From Lineus longissimus (Eukaryota; Nemertea; Pilidiophora; Heteronemertea; Lineidae): DNA of 64,000 nucleotides. The notes beneath the pieces were generated by a model, which worked only from the letters and a program-made list of their open reading frames with translations, made no database searches and was not told the origin of the DNA. The DNA lies in assembly GCF_910592395.1 (NCBI RefSeq), contig NC_088318.1, positions 12,154,349 to 12,218,348 of the forward strand, written 5' to 3'. Below, in pieces: positions 1 to 10,136 of the stretch. Position 1 is the first letter of the stretch. Each line of letters begins with the position of its first letter. The translations under genes and the position numbers were made by a program.

Positions 1-666
1 GGGTGAGTCGACACATACCGCAGAGTCCATCGCTGTCATCCCTCAAGTCGTCATCGTTGACGTCCCTAACAAATCCCAAAACCTGAATAATGCTACTATT
101 CTTTGTTTGTTGACTGGATTGGCATGAATTTTGTATCATCTCTGCATCTAAGGACTGTTTGACGTTGAACGTTCAACTTAGTACTTAAATACCCAGTGCA
201 TCTCTTATCCTAACTTCAACTGGTGAGCACAGTGGCCCGTGGCCGTTTCATGTTGGTAATCTTAACAGGAAAGGAATTGGGACTTGAAACATGGACAAGT
301 TCTCCTTGCTACGAGAGGAGGTTGACCAGGAAATCATGCATCTGATAATTGTTTCCTATCGGGATCATGAGTGATCAAATGACTTGCATACGGAATCATG
401 ATTACCGATATGGGTTTGTGTGCTCTAAACGGGAAAGAATAAGCAGAAGGGCACCACATATTATACCAACTAATATATCAAATCAATTCATACACACTTC
501 TATGAAAAAACAAAAACAAAAACTGTAAAACTTTTGGCCGATAACTAAGCGAGAGTGTAGCAGATTTGATGTGAGTTTCTTGCCTACGATCTTTTTCAAA
601 GTGATCTTTGGGCGGGAAATTCAGTACTCTCAACTTAAAAAATGACCAGTAAGTCAATATCTAATT
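1..666. other. no gene seen
   Basis: AT-rich unique-looking sequence. I see no recognisable coding exon, RNA gene or repeat here. Confidence 0.5.
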
Positions 667-851
667 GTCAGTGGGATTTGCAAGAGTATACTTTTGAAAG
701 ACGCAGAGTGACGAGGCCAACAGCATATGTCAGTGGGATTTGCAAGAGTATACTTTTGAAAGACGCAGAGTGACAAGGCCAACAGCATATGTCAGTGGGA
801 TTTGCAAGAGTATACTTTTGAAAGACGCGGAGTGACGAGGCCAACAGCATA
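667..851. repeat. 62-bp tandem repeat, three copies
   Basis: Three consecutive near-identical 62-bp units begin at 667, 729 and 791, each opening with GTCAGTGGGATTTGC and closing with GGCCAACAGCATA. Copies differ at only a few positions (ACGCAGAG/ACGCGGAG, GACGAGG/GACAAGG), so the expansion looks recent. The period is not a multiple of three. A 60-codon antisense open frame over the array is a by-product of the repeat and not a gene. Confidence 0.95.
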
Positions 852-1341
852 GGTTAAGAGAGCGGCCTCGTTTGCACTTGTCAGAGTGTTTCTCTTAAAG
901 TTTTCTCAACTACCGTTGAGTAGAAATTGCTTTTTCAACAACTGGGTAACTACTGGTGTATAAAATGATACTCGTCCAATCCCACGCACCATCTGTCCTT
1001 GTTCGGTTATAATCCATATTTCTACTACGTCATGCACTTGTGGTTTCATTGGAATGCCCAGCGAGTGAATAATGGACGAGATAAATTTCAATGGTTTCTA
1101 AGTCTAACTGCATGAAAAGTGCATTCATAAAATACTGTGTATCCAATCCAATCAAATTCGTGTTTCCCCGAACGTCGTGTGAACCGCATCAATGCCTAGG
1201 GGGAGTGACGTGAAGATGCTATTTAGCATGTCGAGGGGCGCCTGTGCACAAGGCCTATCTTTACACGCAATATAGCTGGGTGTGATTGCGAATGAGGTAA
1301 GTTGTATACTATGATCTTGAAGTCCTGTTCTCTGTATCAAC
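852..1341. other. no gene seen
   Basis: Unique-looking sequence with short random open frames on the minus strand. I recognise nothing in it. Confidence 0.5.
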
Positions 1342-1900
1342 TGACATCATATCAAAAAATTCCTGGCTGACTCTTAGGAATCAAGCGTACTCTCTATATC
1401 GAAATCATTTCAAAATATGCTTGGCCAGCTTTAAGGAAACAAGCATACTCTAGACTGACATCATTTCAAAACATGCCTCACTGATTTTAAGGAAACAAGC
1501 GTACTCTAGACTGACATCATATCAAAACATGCCTCACTGATTTAAGGAAACAAGCGTACTCTAGACTGACATCATATCAAAATGTGCCTGGCTGACAAGA
1601 AAACAAGCGTACTCTAGACTGATATCATATATGGAAACAGGCCTGGCTAACTTTTTGGAAACAAGCGTACTCTAGACTGACATCATATCAAAATGTGCCT
1701 GGCTGACAAGAAAACAAGCGTACTCCAGACTGATATCATATATGGAAACAGGCCTGGCTAACTTTTTGGAAACAAGCGTACTCTAGACTGACATCATATC
1801 CAAATATGCCTGGCTGACTTTAAGGAAACAAGTGTACTCTAGACTGACATCATATCAAGATATGCCTTGCTGACTTCAAGGAAACAACCGTACTCTAGAC
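1342..1900. repeat. satellite-like array of ten ~53-59-bp units with a dimeric higher-order block
   Basis: Ten units share the frame GACTGACATCATATC ... GGAAACAAGCGTACTCTA. The outer units are diverged. In the middle, a pair of distinct units (one with AAAATGTGCCTGGCTGACAA, one with ATATGGAAACAGGCCTGG) occurs twice in a row at about 1570-1680 and 1682-1795, a duplication of about 111 bp. This is the same layering seen in higher-order satellites, on a small scale. Unit lengths are not multiples of three and no open frame runs through the array. Confidence 0.95.
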
Positions 1901-2649
1901 TAACTGACTTTGCCAGAAGATCAATCCAGTATAACAGTAACATACATACTTGATAAATGTTTTATGACTACTTGGAGGAAACGTTATCAAAAACTATTGA
2001 TACTACGTTGAATACATTGCAAAAAACTGACACAAATAATTAATTTTTCATCGGTTTGCAGGATGGGCCCTGATTGAACATTAATACTTAGCCAGAAGGA
2101 GAAGTTAACTTCTGGTGCAGTTTTTTGTGTCTCTCAATGATTTGTCGTTGTTGCCAACAAAAGGTCCCATGTAAAACTATAGTACCATGAATGAATAATG
2201 CACAAAAAGGTGACAGACATGTTCACGCAAGAAAGTTCAGTCTGTTCACTTGGCAAACGTTTACTGCTAAACAATGCTAAATGCTATGCAATGCTAAATT
2301 TTATGTTTCATGGTCAATTTGCAAGGTGAAGCCAAAACTCTCAATTCTCAAAGGGGCTATAGGGGTGATTTCGATGGAGAAACTAAAAAAAGTGATTCTT
2401 TCGGCTTGGTTTATTTTTGAGATAATCCCTAAAACAAGCTGTCGAAACGTCTGTGGTGTCGTGATTGTCTGCCTCCCCCACTCATCCCTCCATGTGTGGC
2501 ATTGCGTGTTCTGGCCTGCCACGATAAATATTTCATCAACTATTTAATATGTAACGATTCCTATGATGGATATTATGTCTGGCTTATCATAGTCAAATAA
2601 ATTGCACAATTTGGCATCAAAATTTCATAGAAGTCTGTTGGGTTCATTG
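1901..2649. other. no gene seen
   Basis: Unique-looking sequence. Two overlapping open frames of 88 and 73 codons at 2281-2547 lie on opposite strands and resemble nothing I know. A small local duplication of ATGCTAAAT sits at about 2274-2300. Confidence 0.45.
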
Positions 2650-2844
2650 TACGGTCGAACCTCCCTTTGTGGACTCCTCTCTATTAGGGACACTCTATTG
2701 AAGACACCCACTCTATCAAGGACACTAGTTTTGGACCCATGTTGGTTGTTTCTATTCAGTTTGACCTCTCCAATCAGGATACCTCTCTATTGAGGACAAC
2801 ACTTGTCAGTCCTAGGTTGTCCTTATTACAGAGGTTCTACTGTA
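2650..2844. mobile_element. 'AAGGACA' MITE, full-length copy
   Basis: This is the best-preserved copy of a family dispersed over the window. The left end reads TA-CGGTCGAACCTCC and the right end GAGGTTCTACTG-TA, so short imperfect inverted termini are flanked by TA. A TA target duplication is typical of Tc1/mariner-type elements. The interior carries CTCTATTAGGGACAC, TTTTGGACCCA, TTTGACCTCTCCAAT and TCTATTGAGGACAACAC blocks that recur in the other copies. There is no coding capacity, so it is a non-autonomous element. Superfamily assignment is inference from the TA flanks. Confidence 0.8.
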
Positions 2845-3399
2845 TCTTCTTTCTGATTAATTATCACTTAAAGGAGATATGGCAACTTGATTGGTGATTA
2901 CATACTTAACTTATTTTTAACATGTACATACTCCCTTTATTCCCGAGGAAAAAATCATGTTAATCCTCCAAACTATTTTTTTGGGGACATCCATCTATAT
3001 TTCAAAAGTGTTCGCTAAGCACCATCATAGACCCATCATAGCCTACAGTCGATACTATGTTTGGCCAGAGTGAAAACAGCTGTAAAATAACATAAATATT
3101 CCTAGCACCGGTTCAGGCCTTTAGAATTCCTCCCACACTCGTCTGGGCCTACCCATTGATATTTTGCATTACCGACTAAAAAGCAGAGTGATGTATATAT
3201 AATACTGAAAAGCTGTTCATAACCTGATCACAATGCGTAACAATTTTCGAGATTAAAGAGGTGTTGATTAGTAATCCATCACACACTGATCATCTGCATC
3301 CTCAGACAATCGGGCGTTAATGTTCGCTTCTCCGACCCTGCATGCAAACCCCTGAGACATTTCAGCATCTGAGATAGGCTCATCTGGTGTGGGGGTGTA
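2845..3399. other. no gene seen
   Basis: Unique-looking AT-rich sequence leading up to the minisatellite. Nothing recognised. Confidence 0.5.
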
Positions 3400-3571
3400 T
3401 TCCTGTTTCGCCTATTCCTGTTCCGCCTATTCCTGTTTCGCCTATTCCTGTTTCGCCTAATTCCTGTTTCGCCTAATTCCTGTTTCGCCTATTCCTGTTT
3501 CGCCTAATTCCTGTTTCGCCTATTCCTGTTTCGCCTAATTCCTGTTTAGCCTATTCCTGTTTCGCCTATTC
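3400..3571 (+). repeat. 15-16-bp minisatellite, forward array
   Basis: About eleven copies of TTCCTGTTTCGCCTA(A)T, alternating 15 and 16 bp, with single variants (TTCCGCC, TTTAGCC). The same unit recurs in reverse-complement orientation at 4912-5090, with the Harbinger remnant between the two arrays. Confidence 0.95.
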
Positions 3572-4154
3572 AAATGTATTGCTAACCTCCCCACAGACGT
3601 AGGAATATGAACCGTCCCTTACTGACCGACCAAACCCGAGGAGAGCCACATATGTACGCATTGACGAACGCATGTTACGCCTCAAAGAACAATACGTCAA
3701 TGGAGAGAGGGACATAATGAGTTGCGTTGATGCCATCAGTTACCTTGTCTGACATAATATCATGATATGTATTTTCCACCTTGTTTGACTTTATATGTGC
3801 TGTACCTACATGTATATTATGACATGGGTTTTACAGCTGATTTTGATCAAATAATTATGAGAATGTACAATATTATGTATTTTTATCAAAAACTCATGAA
3901 TTCAGTTTTCATAAAATAAACGACTGCTTTACTCTACTTAATCTATTAGTTTTTACTGTGTGTCAGTATGGTCCTATGGTCCTATGGTCAAATAAGTCCC
4001 CGACTGTCCCCGCTTTCAAGGTGACTCTTTCAAAACGGTCATGGCATGGTTTGTTAACAAAGTTGATGGCATTTGATTAGTCAAATTGTCATCACATCGT
4101 TAACATCATCCAATTGTCCCCTCACATTTTCCCCATAAAATGGACATGCATCCC
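3572..4154. other. spacer between minisatellite and transposon, no gene seen
   Basis: Unique-looking sequence apart from a short triplet of GGTCCTAT at about 3970-3990. No open frame worth reporting. Confidence 0.5.
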
Positions 4155-4344
4155 TAAGCTCTGTACACACTGACAACATTTTGGGAAACATGTTGGCCAA
4201 CATGTTGTCCATGTGCGATGTTATCGAAAATTTTGCCCTGTATACACATGACAACATTCGACAACATGTTGGGCAACTTGTTGTCGAATGTTTCCGAGAA
4301 ATGAGGATTTTTGAGGGAATATTTTTGAGGGAAATTCATAAACA

Positions 4345-4491
4345 ATGGAAGATTCCAAGAGAAGAAGATGTATTGTCGGTGGCTCTGCCATAATTTTACG
4401 TATCCTGATTGAAAGACGGCGAAGAAGACGTAAAGATGAGAAAAGAGTGTGGACAAGACCATGGATTTATATGAGACACCAGCATGGGGCA
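4345..4491 (+). pseudogene. PIF/Harbinger (HARBI1-like) transposase, N-terminal fragment
   Basis: Starts at an ATG in good context (AACAATGG). After about 20 unrecognised residues comes an arginine-rich run followed by VWTRPWIYMRHQHGA. The family's usual N-terminus has the same layout: a basic run, then W-x-R-P-W and a short R-x-x-x-G-A/H stretch. Similarity stops at about residue 49. The reading frame stays open to 4671 only because it runs antisense through the MADF remnant. The DDE catalytic region is absent, so the product cannot be active. In intact elements this protein acts in the nucleus as the catalytic subunit with the MADF/Myb partner. The identification rests on motif recognition and no search was run. 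Confidence 0.75.
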
Positions 4492-4643
4492 AATTTTGTA
4501 GCTATTTCTAGAATAGCAGCTTTCTTTTTGTTCTTGTCTTTATATTCCATGGATGTTACATCCCATAAACAGGCACAACTTTCTCATACTGCAATAAGTT
4601 GTTCAACTTCACTCAGTAACCATTCCTTGCTTGAGGCTGCCAT
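4467..4643 (-). pseudogene. Harbinger MADF (Myb/SANT-like) partner protein, N-terminal fragment with one stop
   Basis: Reading the minus strand from the ATG whose first base is 4643 (context AAAATGG) gives MAASSKEWLLSEVEQLIAV, then an in-frame TGA at 4586-4584, then ESCACLWDVTSMEYKDKNKK and KAAILEIATKF, before a stop at 4469-4467. The pattern L-I-x-x-(Y/V)-x-x-x-x-C-L-W-D-x-x-S-x-(D/E)-Y-K-(D/N)-(R/K)-x-K-(K/R)-x-A-x-x-E-I-A is the first half of a MADF domain, the DNA-binding partner encoded by PIF/Harbinger transposons. The family resemblance ends at about 4490, where the oppositely transcribed transposase fragment also ends, so a single internal deletion removed the middle of the element. 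The TGA is a later inactivating change. Confidence 0.8.
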
Positions 4644-4911
4644 TTTGACTACATCACATGGCTTAAGGTAGATCATGTGATTTGTGGCCTATTTCTGATT
4701 GGATAAAACTCGACAACATCATTAGCATCTCGGCAACAAAATTGATTTTGTATTATTTCGACAACATTTGAGCAACATTTGGCCAACATGTTACCGAATG
4801 TTTCCGAACTGTACACACTGCCAACATTTTCGATAACATCGCACCTGGACAACATGTTGGCCAACATGTTTCCCAAAATGTTGTCAGTGTGTACAGAGCT
4901 AGGGGTACTGG

Positions 4912-5090
4912 AAAGTAGGCGAAACAGGAATAGGCGAAACAGGAAATAGGCCAAACAGGAAATAGGCCAAACAGGAAATAGGCGAAAAAGGAATAGGCGG
5001 AACAGGAATAGGCGGAACAGGAATAGGCGAATCAGGAATAGGCGAAACAGGAATTTTGTAGGCGAAACAGGAATAGGCGAAACAGGCATA
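4912..5090 (-). repeat. 15-16-bp minisatellite, reverse array
   Basis: About eleven copies of ATAGGCGAAACAGGAA, the reverse complement of the unit at 3400-3571, starting 12 bp after the transposon's right flank. Variants include GGCCAAACAGG, GGCGGAACAGG and GGCGAATCAGG. A 138-codon antisense open frame rich in L-F-R is a repeat artefact. Confidence 0.95.
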
Positions 5091-5142
5091 AACCGGTGTG
5101 GGACATGCGGCTGGTTTTGCTTTGACCGGTCATTATGTTCTG

Positions 5143-5290
5143 TGGTTTTAACTTTGTGCTGTTATATTTTCATATTTGATCATATCGTTTTCTGGTTTTA
5201 ACTTGGTGCTGTTATATTTTCTTATTTGATCATATCGTTTTCTGGTTTTAACTTGGTGCTGTTATATTTTCATATTTGGTCGTATTCTGG
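5143..5290. repeat. 50-bp tandem repeat, three copies
   Basis: Units begin at 5143, 5193 and 5243 with TGGTTTTAACTTGGTGCTG and contain TTATATTTTCATATTTGATC. The third copy decays at its 3' end. Confidence 0.95.
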
Positions 5291-5575
5291 TGGTAATATC
5301 ACTTGCCCAAAGAGCTTTTGATATTATAAGTACATTTATATCTCGCTACTGCAATGGGCCAGTTCATGTGATCCATGAATGAATGAAATTATCTCGGTAA
5401 TCTATCATTCAAGCATATTTGCCTATGAGCTATTTGAAATGTGTCTGGCCTATTTTTTGCATGGTGTATTAAGTTTCGAAGTAACACCCTGAATATTTCA
5501 CACAATTTATCTGTGGGGCGTAGATTTGTGATTGCATATTGATTAGTCCAGAGACATAGACGTTTGGCAGTCTGT

Positions 5576-5625
5576 GGCAGTCGTGTCCTTTTAGAGAGGT
5601 GTCCTAACCACCTTGTCCATCAAAA
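5576..5625. mobile_element. 'AAGGACA' MITE fragment
   Basis: CGTGTCCTTTTAGAGAGGTG followed by TCCTAA matches the inner blocks of the family at 2650-2844. Only about 50 bp is recognisable. Confidence 0.45.
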
Positions 5626-6879
5626 GCAATTATTTACTGAGTGAGCATTGGGTGTTTTTGCAGGAAGACAGGATCAGCCGAAAATCTGTCAATGGGCTAT
5701 CGGATATAAGAAGACAAATCCTTTAACTCTGCACTGCCATAAAGCTGATGAGTTGTGTTTAGACTTTTTCGTCCGAATATTTTATATATGCTGATCTCTG
5801 GACGCTTTCACTGGAAGTGCACCCTACAGTGTCTGCTGTGAAGTTCCGCTTTCGATGTGTGCACTGGGGGGTAATGAGTATATTAATGCACATCACAAAC
5901 ATTCCTGAGAGCACAGCGTCAGTGTTACTCGGCAATGTATATTTGGCCAATCAGCTTTAAGTCATCCAGTATATCATCAACAGCCTATAATTTCTGGGAT
6001 CTTGGCCTAATTGTAATTAGGTCATGATTTATTGTCCCGACTGGGCCTCTGGGTTAGTAAAGCTGATTATGTCGACCACTGATGTAAGGTAATCGCAAAG
6101 AACTTTGTGCTCTATTATTCAATGTTGTTAATTATTGATCAAAGAGAGTGATAATAGCGTCGATAATAATCGTAGGTGTGCGATACCATGTGAATTATAT
6201 GTCACAATTATTGCCTTTATTCTGTAAATAAAACTGTAAACCTTGAAATGTTCGCGCCATTTTGTGACCTTTTGGTACCTGCTTCAATTGAGCATTTTGA
6301 ATACACTGTATTTCAAACGCATGATTAAATCCAAATTTGATAAATAAAGCCAAGAATTACTGAAGACTGAGGCATGCTTGAAGATGCAGCCATGTTTGTT
6401 AAAACTGTGTGGTTGTGCACAGTAATAACAGGGACTTTGGAATAAGGCCACAATGAGGGTGGATCTGATCTGAATGTGGTTATTGGCAGAGCGTGTTAAT
6501 GACCCTATCAGATATCTGCATCATTTTCAAGGCAATTTCTGGCCGTCAGCATGATGTTTGCCAGAATTGAGTAATGTATTGTGTTTATCTCATCAATACA
6601 CACAGCAAACTCTATTTTGATAACCTCTCTATAATTTTTTGTAGGCCTATGTAATATACTTGTGGGCCTAGGAAAGTATCGACTTAAATCAATCATTATA
6701 GTCATATCTTTCCTTGAGAAATAAATAGACGGCATTAAATTAATGCTGATATGGGAAAAAAAACTGATGAAGATCAAGGTTTTACTCTAAAAAGATATAT
6801 AGGTCATGGGCCAAATTCAAATGCTGTCTTTTGTGACAACATTTTGGAGGGGAGGGAACGCATACAAGTTCAATAACAG
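5626..6879. other. no gene seen
   Basis: AT-rich unique-looking sequence with short open frames on the minus strand (63 and 89 codons) that resemble no known protein. Confidence 0.45.
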
Positions 6880-6925
6880 CCTCCTAGGTGGCCAGATTTG
6901 CTCCATTCAGCGCTGCAACCTAGGA
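6880..6925. mobile_element. CCTAGG short palindromic repeat, copy 1
   Basis: CTCCTAGGTGGCCAGATTTG, then CTCCATTC, then GCTGCAACCTAGGATATA. The ends are imperfect inverted repeats. Two further copies lie at 15024-15071 and 32861-32908, which shows a dispersed family. No coding capacity. Confidence 0.6.
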
Positions 6926-7503
6926 TATAATTGATTTACTGATTTAACTATTCTTTCACTTAATTCAAATTCAATTACAAATTAAAATTTTTTTAACGAA
7001 CGGCATAGGCCTTTACCAGTTATTTGCCCAGGCAATGATCTATATCAGTTGTATCCTGAATACGTTGAATAAAGTCTAGCTGAAGCGATCAATGGAAAAT
7101 ATTGTAAGCGATTTGCCCAGGTACGACTTAACCACATTATGGAGTTTGTGTTTGCGTAGACCATATCTATTGGCATTTTTATTTCATTGACGATAAATAA
7201 GGATGTTTCTTAGGCCTGGGGTCATTCGGGTCGCGCCGAGTATGTTATTGTGTTATATTCATGTCTGGGATGGGCGCTAGGCCTATAGACATTGATATAT
7301 ATAAACTAATTCAAAACTGACTGATTTAGATGTGTTCTGCAAGGGAGATTAAGCTTGCTGATCAGTGGCACAGTAGTTACGGGTGCTGGGCTCATATCGA
7401 CTTGGAAATTATCACTAGTATTTTTTTCTCCAAGTGTCCATGACACCTAACCCAGTATTTCGGGTTTTTTTTAATGAGATGTGAAACAGAGGTTCGTTAC
7501 ACC

Positions 7504-7570
7504 CGGGCCTGGTGGTTCAAAGCTCCGTTATCTGCTAACAGTAGTTTGGCGGCTGATAAATCACCGGTAT
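7504..7570 (+). mobile_element. fragment of the GGGCCTGGTTGTTCAAA palindromic MITE
   Basis: GGGCCTGGTGGTTCAAAGC resembles the left end of the element at 9456-9547. The opposite end is not recognisable. Confidence 0.35.
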
Positions 7571-7738
7571 CTTAGTGTACCGGAAGGTTTGCTCTGTTAA
7601 GTCTTCGCCGCCGCTATGCCACCGCTTAGTCTGCAGAACCGAAGGGCATCTCTTGTGGATTTCAACCGCTAACAACTGCCGCCTGTCAGTATTAAGTTCC
7701 TCATTCCAAAGAAGTTTCCCCAATAAAGAAACAGTGGG

Positions 7739-7875
7739 TAAACAGTGAAACCTGGCTAAGCGGACACCACTGTAAGCAAGATAAAGGACATTAAATTTGG
7801 TCCCAGAGAGCTCCTTCTGTTCAAATTGAACCATGTAATCAGTTTAACTCTCTATTAAGGACAGCAGTTCTCAGA
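7739..7875. mobile_element. 'AAGGACA' MITE, diverged copy
   Basis: The left end is TA-ACAGTGAAACCTGGCTAAG followed by CGGACACC. Inside are TTTGGTCCCAGAGAG and CTCTATTAAGGACAGCAG. The right terminus is not clear. Confidence 0.6.
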
Positions 7876-9455
7876 CACAATGGTGGTTAAGAATTCCCTC
7901 CGTGTTGCCATCTACTAAGTTCTATCAAAACCATCAGTTGAAAAAGTACTGCTTTTCTGCCGTGTATTTGGATGGTACAGGGAGGTGCTGCCATCTTTAC
8001 ATACTCCATACTTAGCTCATACACATAGTCAGAAGTTTGAGAGCTGTTCGCTCTCCAAAATTACAATTGCTTTTATGGTCTAAATTGTCAATATATTTTG
8101 AAGATGTATTTCAACTTTAGGGATTTTCTTGGTCAATTTCAAAGATTTTGACTTGTCAATAGAGTAACCAAAAGTTAATCAACTGAATTCAATAGACTGC
8201 TGTCCTCACTACACCATGTATCAGGCTGTATTAGTGTAATCAAAAACTATCTAACATAGTCATCAGAGTACGTCGTCACATTAGGGAAACTTTCCTCAGG
8301 ATCTTAGACTTTGATGTCCAAATATCTCATTTGCCGAAGTCTGTTTGTCCAAAAGTGACAGATGGGTCTTCTGAGACGAGTGCATTACTTCTCGGACTTT
8401 TCTCATTTATTCCAACACTTCACTGACCAGTTACAACGCATTTGGGAATGCGGCGATGATGACTTTGGGTGGCTTAAGTGGACGGACAAAGAACTCGCAT
8501 GCTAATCTGCTGACCAAAGTCACCCATGATCAGTAGCTGAAAATCCTTGGACACGTAGTTAAATTATCTTATAGTGTCTGGTTTTGTTTTCTGTCAACAC
8601 TACTTTGATTTATGACGAAGTTTGTAATTCGTCCCGAGGATACAGACTGCAAGATGTAGTATTGATGATTTCTCTGGAGTGGCCTTGTCGATTTCAAGGC
8701 TTGTTTGAGTCGCCCTGCTTTCGGGCAGATAGGGACTGAGGGTCAAATGATATATGACTATTGTTTGACCAGAACAAATAGCTGTCAATGACCTCTGTGG
8801 TGTGTGATCCCTCAAGGTGTTGCTTTGTTGTGGATGTTGCTTTCTGATGGATGTGGCTACGACAATGCTGTCAACAATCTCACTTGTCATGTTCTTTCTC
8901 AAGTTGTTACTTCATGGTCAGTTTATAATCAAATTGTGACCAAATGGCAAACAATCGCGAGCATGCAACTTGTATCTGTTTCAATTCAATTACACAGATT
9001 TCAAATATCTAACGAACTGCAGAGGCTTTAAGGATTTTGGTGGCCTTTGGCTATCTAGCTCCTGCCCCGTCTTTCTGTCAAATCTGTATCACCCTGGGCT
9101 CCAACCTGGATCTTCTAAATGTCCCTAGACTAGTATTAGTATCTCTCAATTGTCCCTAATGACCAAGCATTCGTACATAGAAAACCATTCCAATTTTCTA
9201 GATGAGTTCACAAAGTCACTTATAAAGCAAAGGCCATGGATATCTCATCTGATGAAGGAGTCCATTGGCTGTTTGACTGTTGGCAAACCAGACGCCGTGA
9301 AAGATGGATGGAGGGGCAGTAATGAGGGGCAACTGGGACTGGGGTGTTTCCTCAGGACAGAAATCCATCAGGGCCCCTTGACTAATGCCTTGAATCGGGG
9401 ATGAGGGTTTCATCAGAACTTTTGCCGACTACCGAATCACAATATCTTGACCGCG
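7876..9455. other. no gene seen
   Basis: Unique-looking sequence with overlapping short open frames on both strands (8600-9031, 9150-9404). None resembles a known protein and none is flanked by a convincing splice-site pair. Confidence 0.4.
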
Positions 9456-9547
9456 GGGCCTGGTTGTTCAAAACAAATTTAGTCACTAACTGTGGCGTTA
9501 ACTTAACGTGGTGTGATCTCCAAAACTTGTTTTTAACAACTGGGCCC
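9456..9547. mobile_element. 92-bp palindromic MITE, GGGCCTGGTTGTTCAAA ends
   Basis: The left arm GGGCCTGGTTGTTCAAAACA pairs with the right arm TGTTTTTAACAACTGGGCCC with few mismatches. The interior GTTAACTTAAC is itself palindromic. Non-coding. Repeats of this general sequence are widespread in invertebrate genomes; the superfamily is not evident from the sequence. Confidence 0.65.
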
Positions 9548-10010
9548 AGTAGGCTAATGTTCACAAAGCTAATAGTGTGCGAATTTGCTCATCTTTCATT
9601 TAGCATAGACTCAATTCTGAATTTGCTGCCGAAATATAATGGTTAATGCATTAGAGTTGAACTTTTCGCTGGATTAATTTTCACGGTTGCCTCCCAAATC
9701 GCAAAAATTTATAGTAACTTGGAGAAGTCTCACCTGATAACGTTGTTACCCCCCCCCCCCCCATGTACCTCTTGTTAATGATCCATCAGTATAAAACAGA
9801 CACCCCCTTTTTCGTGGTGTGTGATTGGTTGTAATTCTGATGTTTATAAATGCCTAGATAGTATAAACATAGTGTCTTCATGCCCTAGGTGAGGAATGAC
9901 CAACCAGGTGGGTTCCCAAACACATATCTTGGAGGTACGACCAATTAGCCAAATACCCCACCACCCAGCAGGATTTAACTCATTCTGTTTCGGCTATGTT
10001 TGATCAGCAA
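9548..10010. other. no gene seen; poly-C tract
   Basis: Holds a 14-bp poly-C tract at 9749-9762. Otherwise nothing recognised. Confidence 0.5.
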
Positions 10011-10136
10011 ATTCCACCTCTCGGAGTTGAGGTCAACAACCTCTCTCAGGGGCCTCCAGCTCTCCGAGTCGAGGCACACAACCTCTCTGAAGGTCTTCCA
10101 CCTCTCTGTGTCGAGGCCAACAACCTTTCCAAGTAA
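10011..10136. repeat. 42-bp tandem repeat, three copies
   Basis: Units start at about 10011, 10053 and 10095 with (A/C)TTCCACCTCTC and contain GAGGTCAACAACCTCTCT. Because 42 is a multiple of three, the frame 10000-10266 shows a 14-residue repeat, but I see no further reason to call it a gene. Confidence 0.9.

Larger units (their letters stand above)
4158..4899 (+). mobile_element. internally deleted PIF/Harbinger DNA transposon
   Basis: A 742-bp element with long terminal inverted repeats. The left end starts GCTCTGTACACACTGACAAC and the right end is its exact reverse complement; the match continues for about 80 bp with few changes and includes the 18-bp palindrome ACATGTTGGCCAACATGT (4188-4205) in both arms, a plausible transposase-binding site. 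Flanks are TAA (4155-4157) and TAG (4900-4902), a one-mismatch 3-bp duplication of the kind Harbinger elements make. Inside are the N-terminal coding ends of the transposase (plus strand) and of the MADF-domain partner protein (minus strand), meeting at about 4490. The rest of both genes is missing, so this is a non-autonomous deletion derivative, the step from which MITE families usually arise. Confidence 0.9.

Noticed and set aside
1342-1900. CRISPR array
   Set aside because: Units are contiguous and diverged, with no unique spacers between constant repeats. The same holds for the other tandem arrays, and the window is eukaryotic.
4154-4492. 112-codon antisense frame with GQHVGQHVSQNV
   Set aside because: The residues are a translation of the transposon's left terminal inverted repeat, not a gene.
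4673-5089. 138-codon antisense frame rich in L-F-R repeats
   Set aside because: It is the 15-16-bp minisatellite plus the Harbinger right terminal repeat read in antisense.
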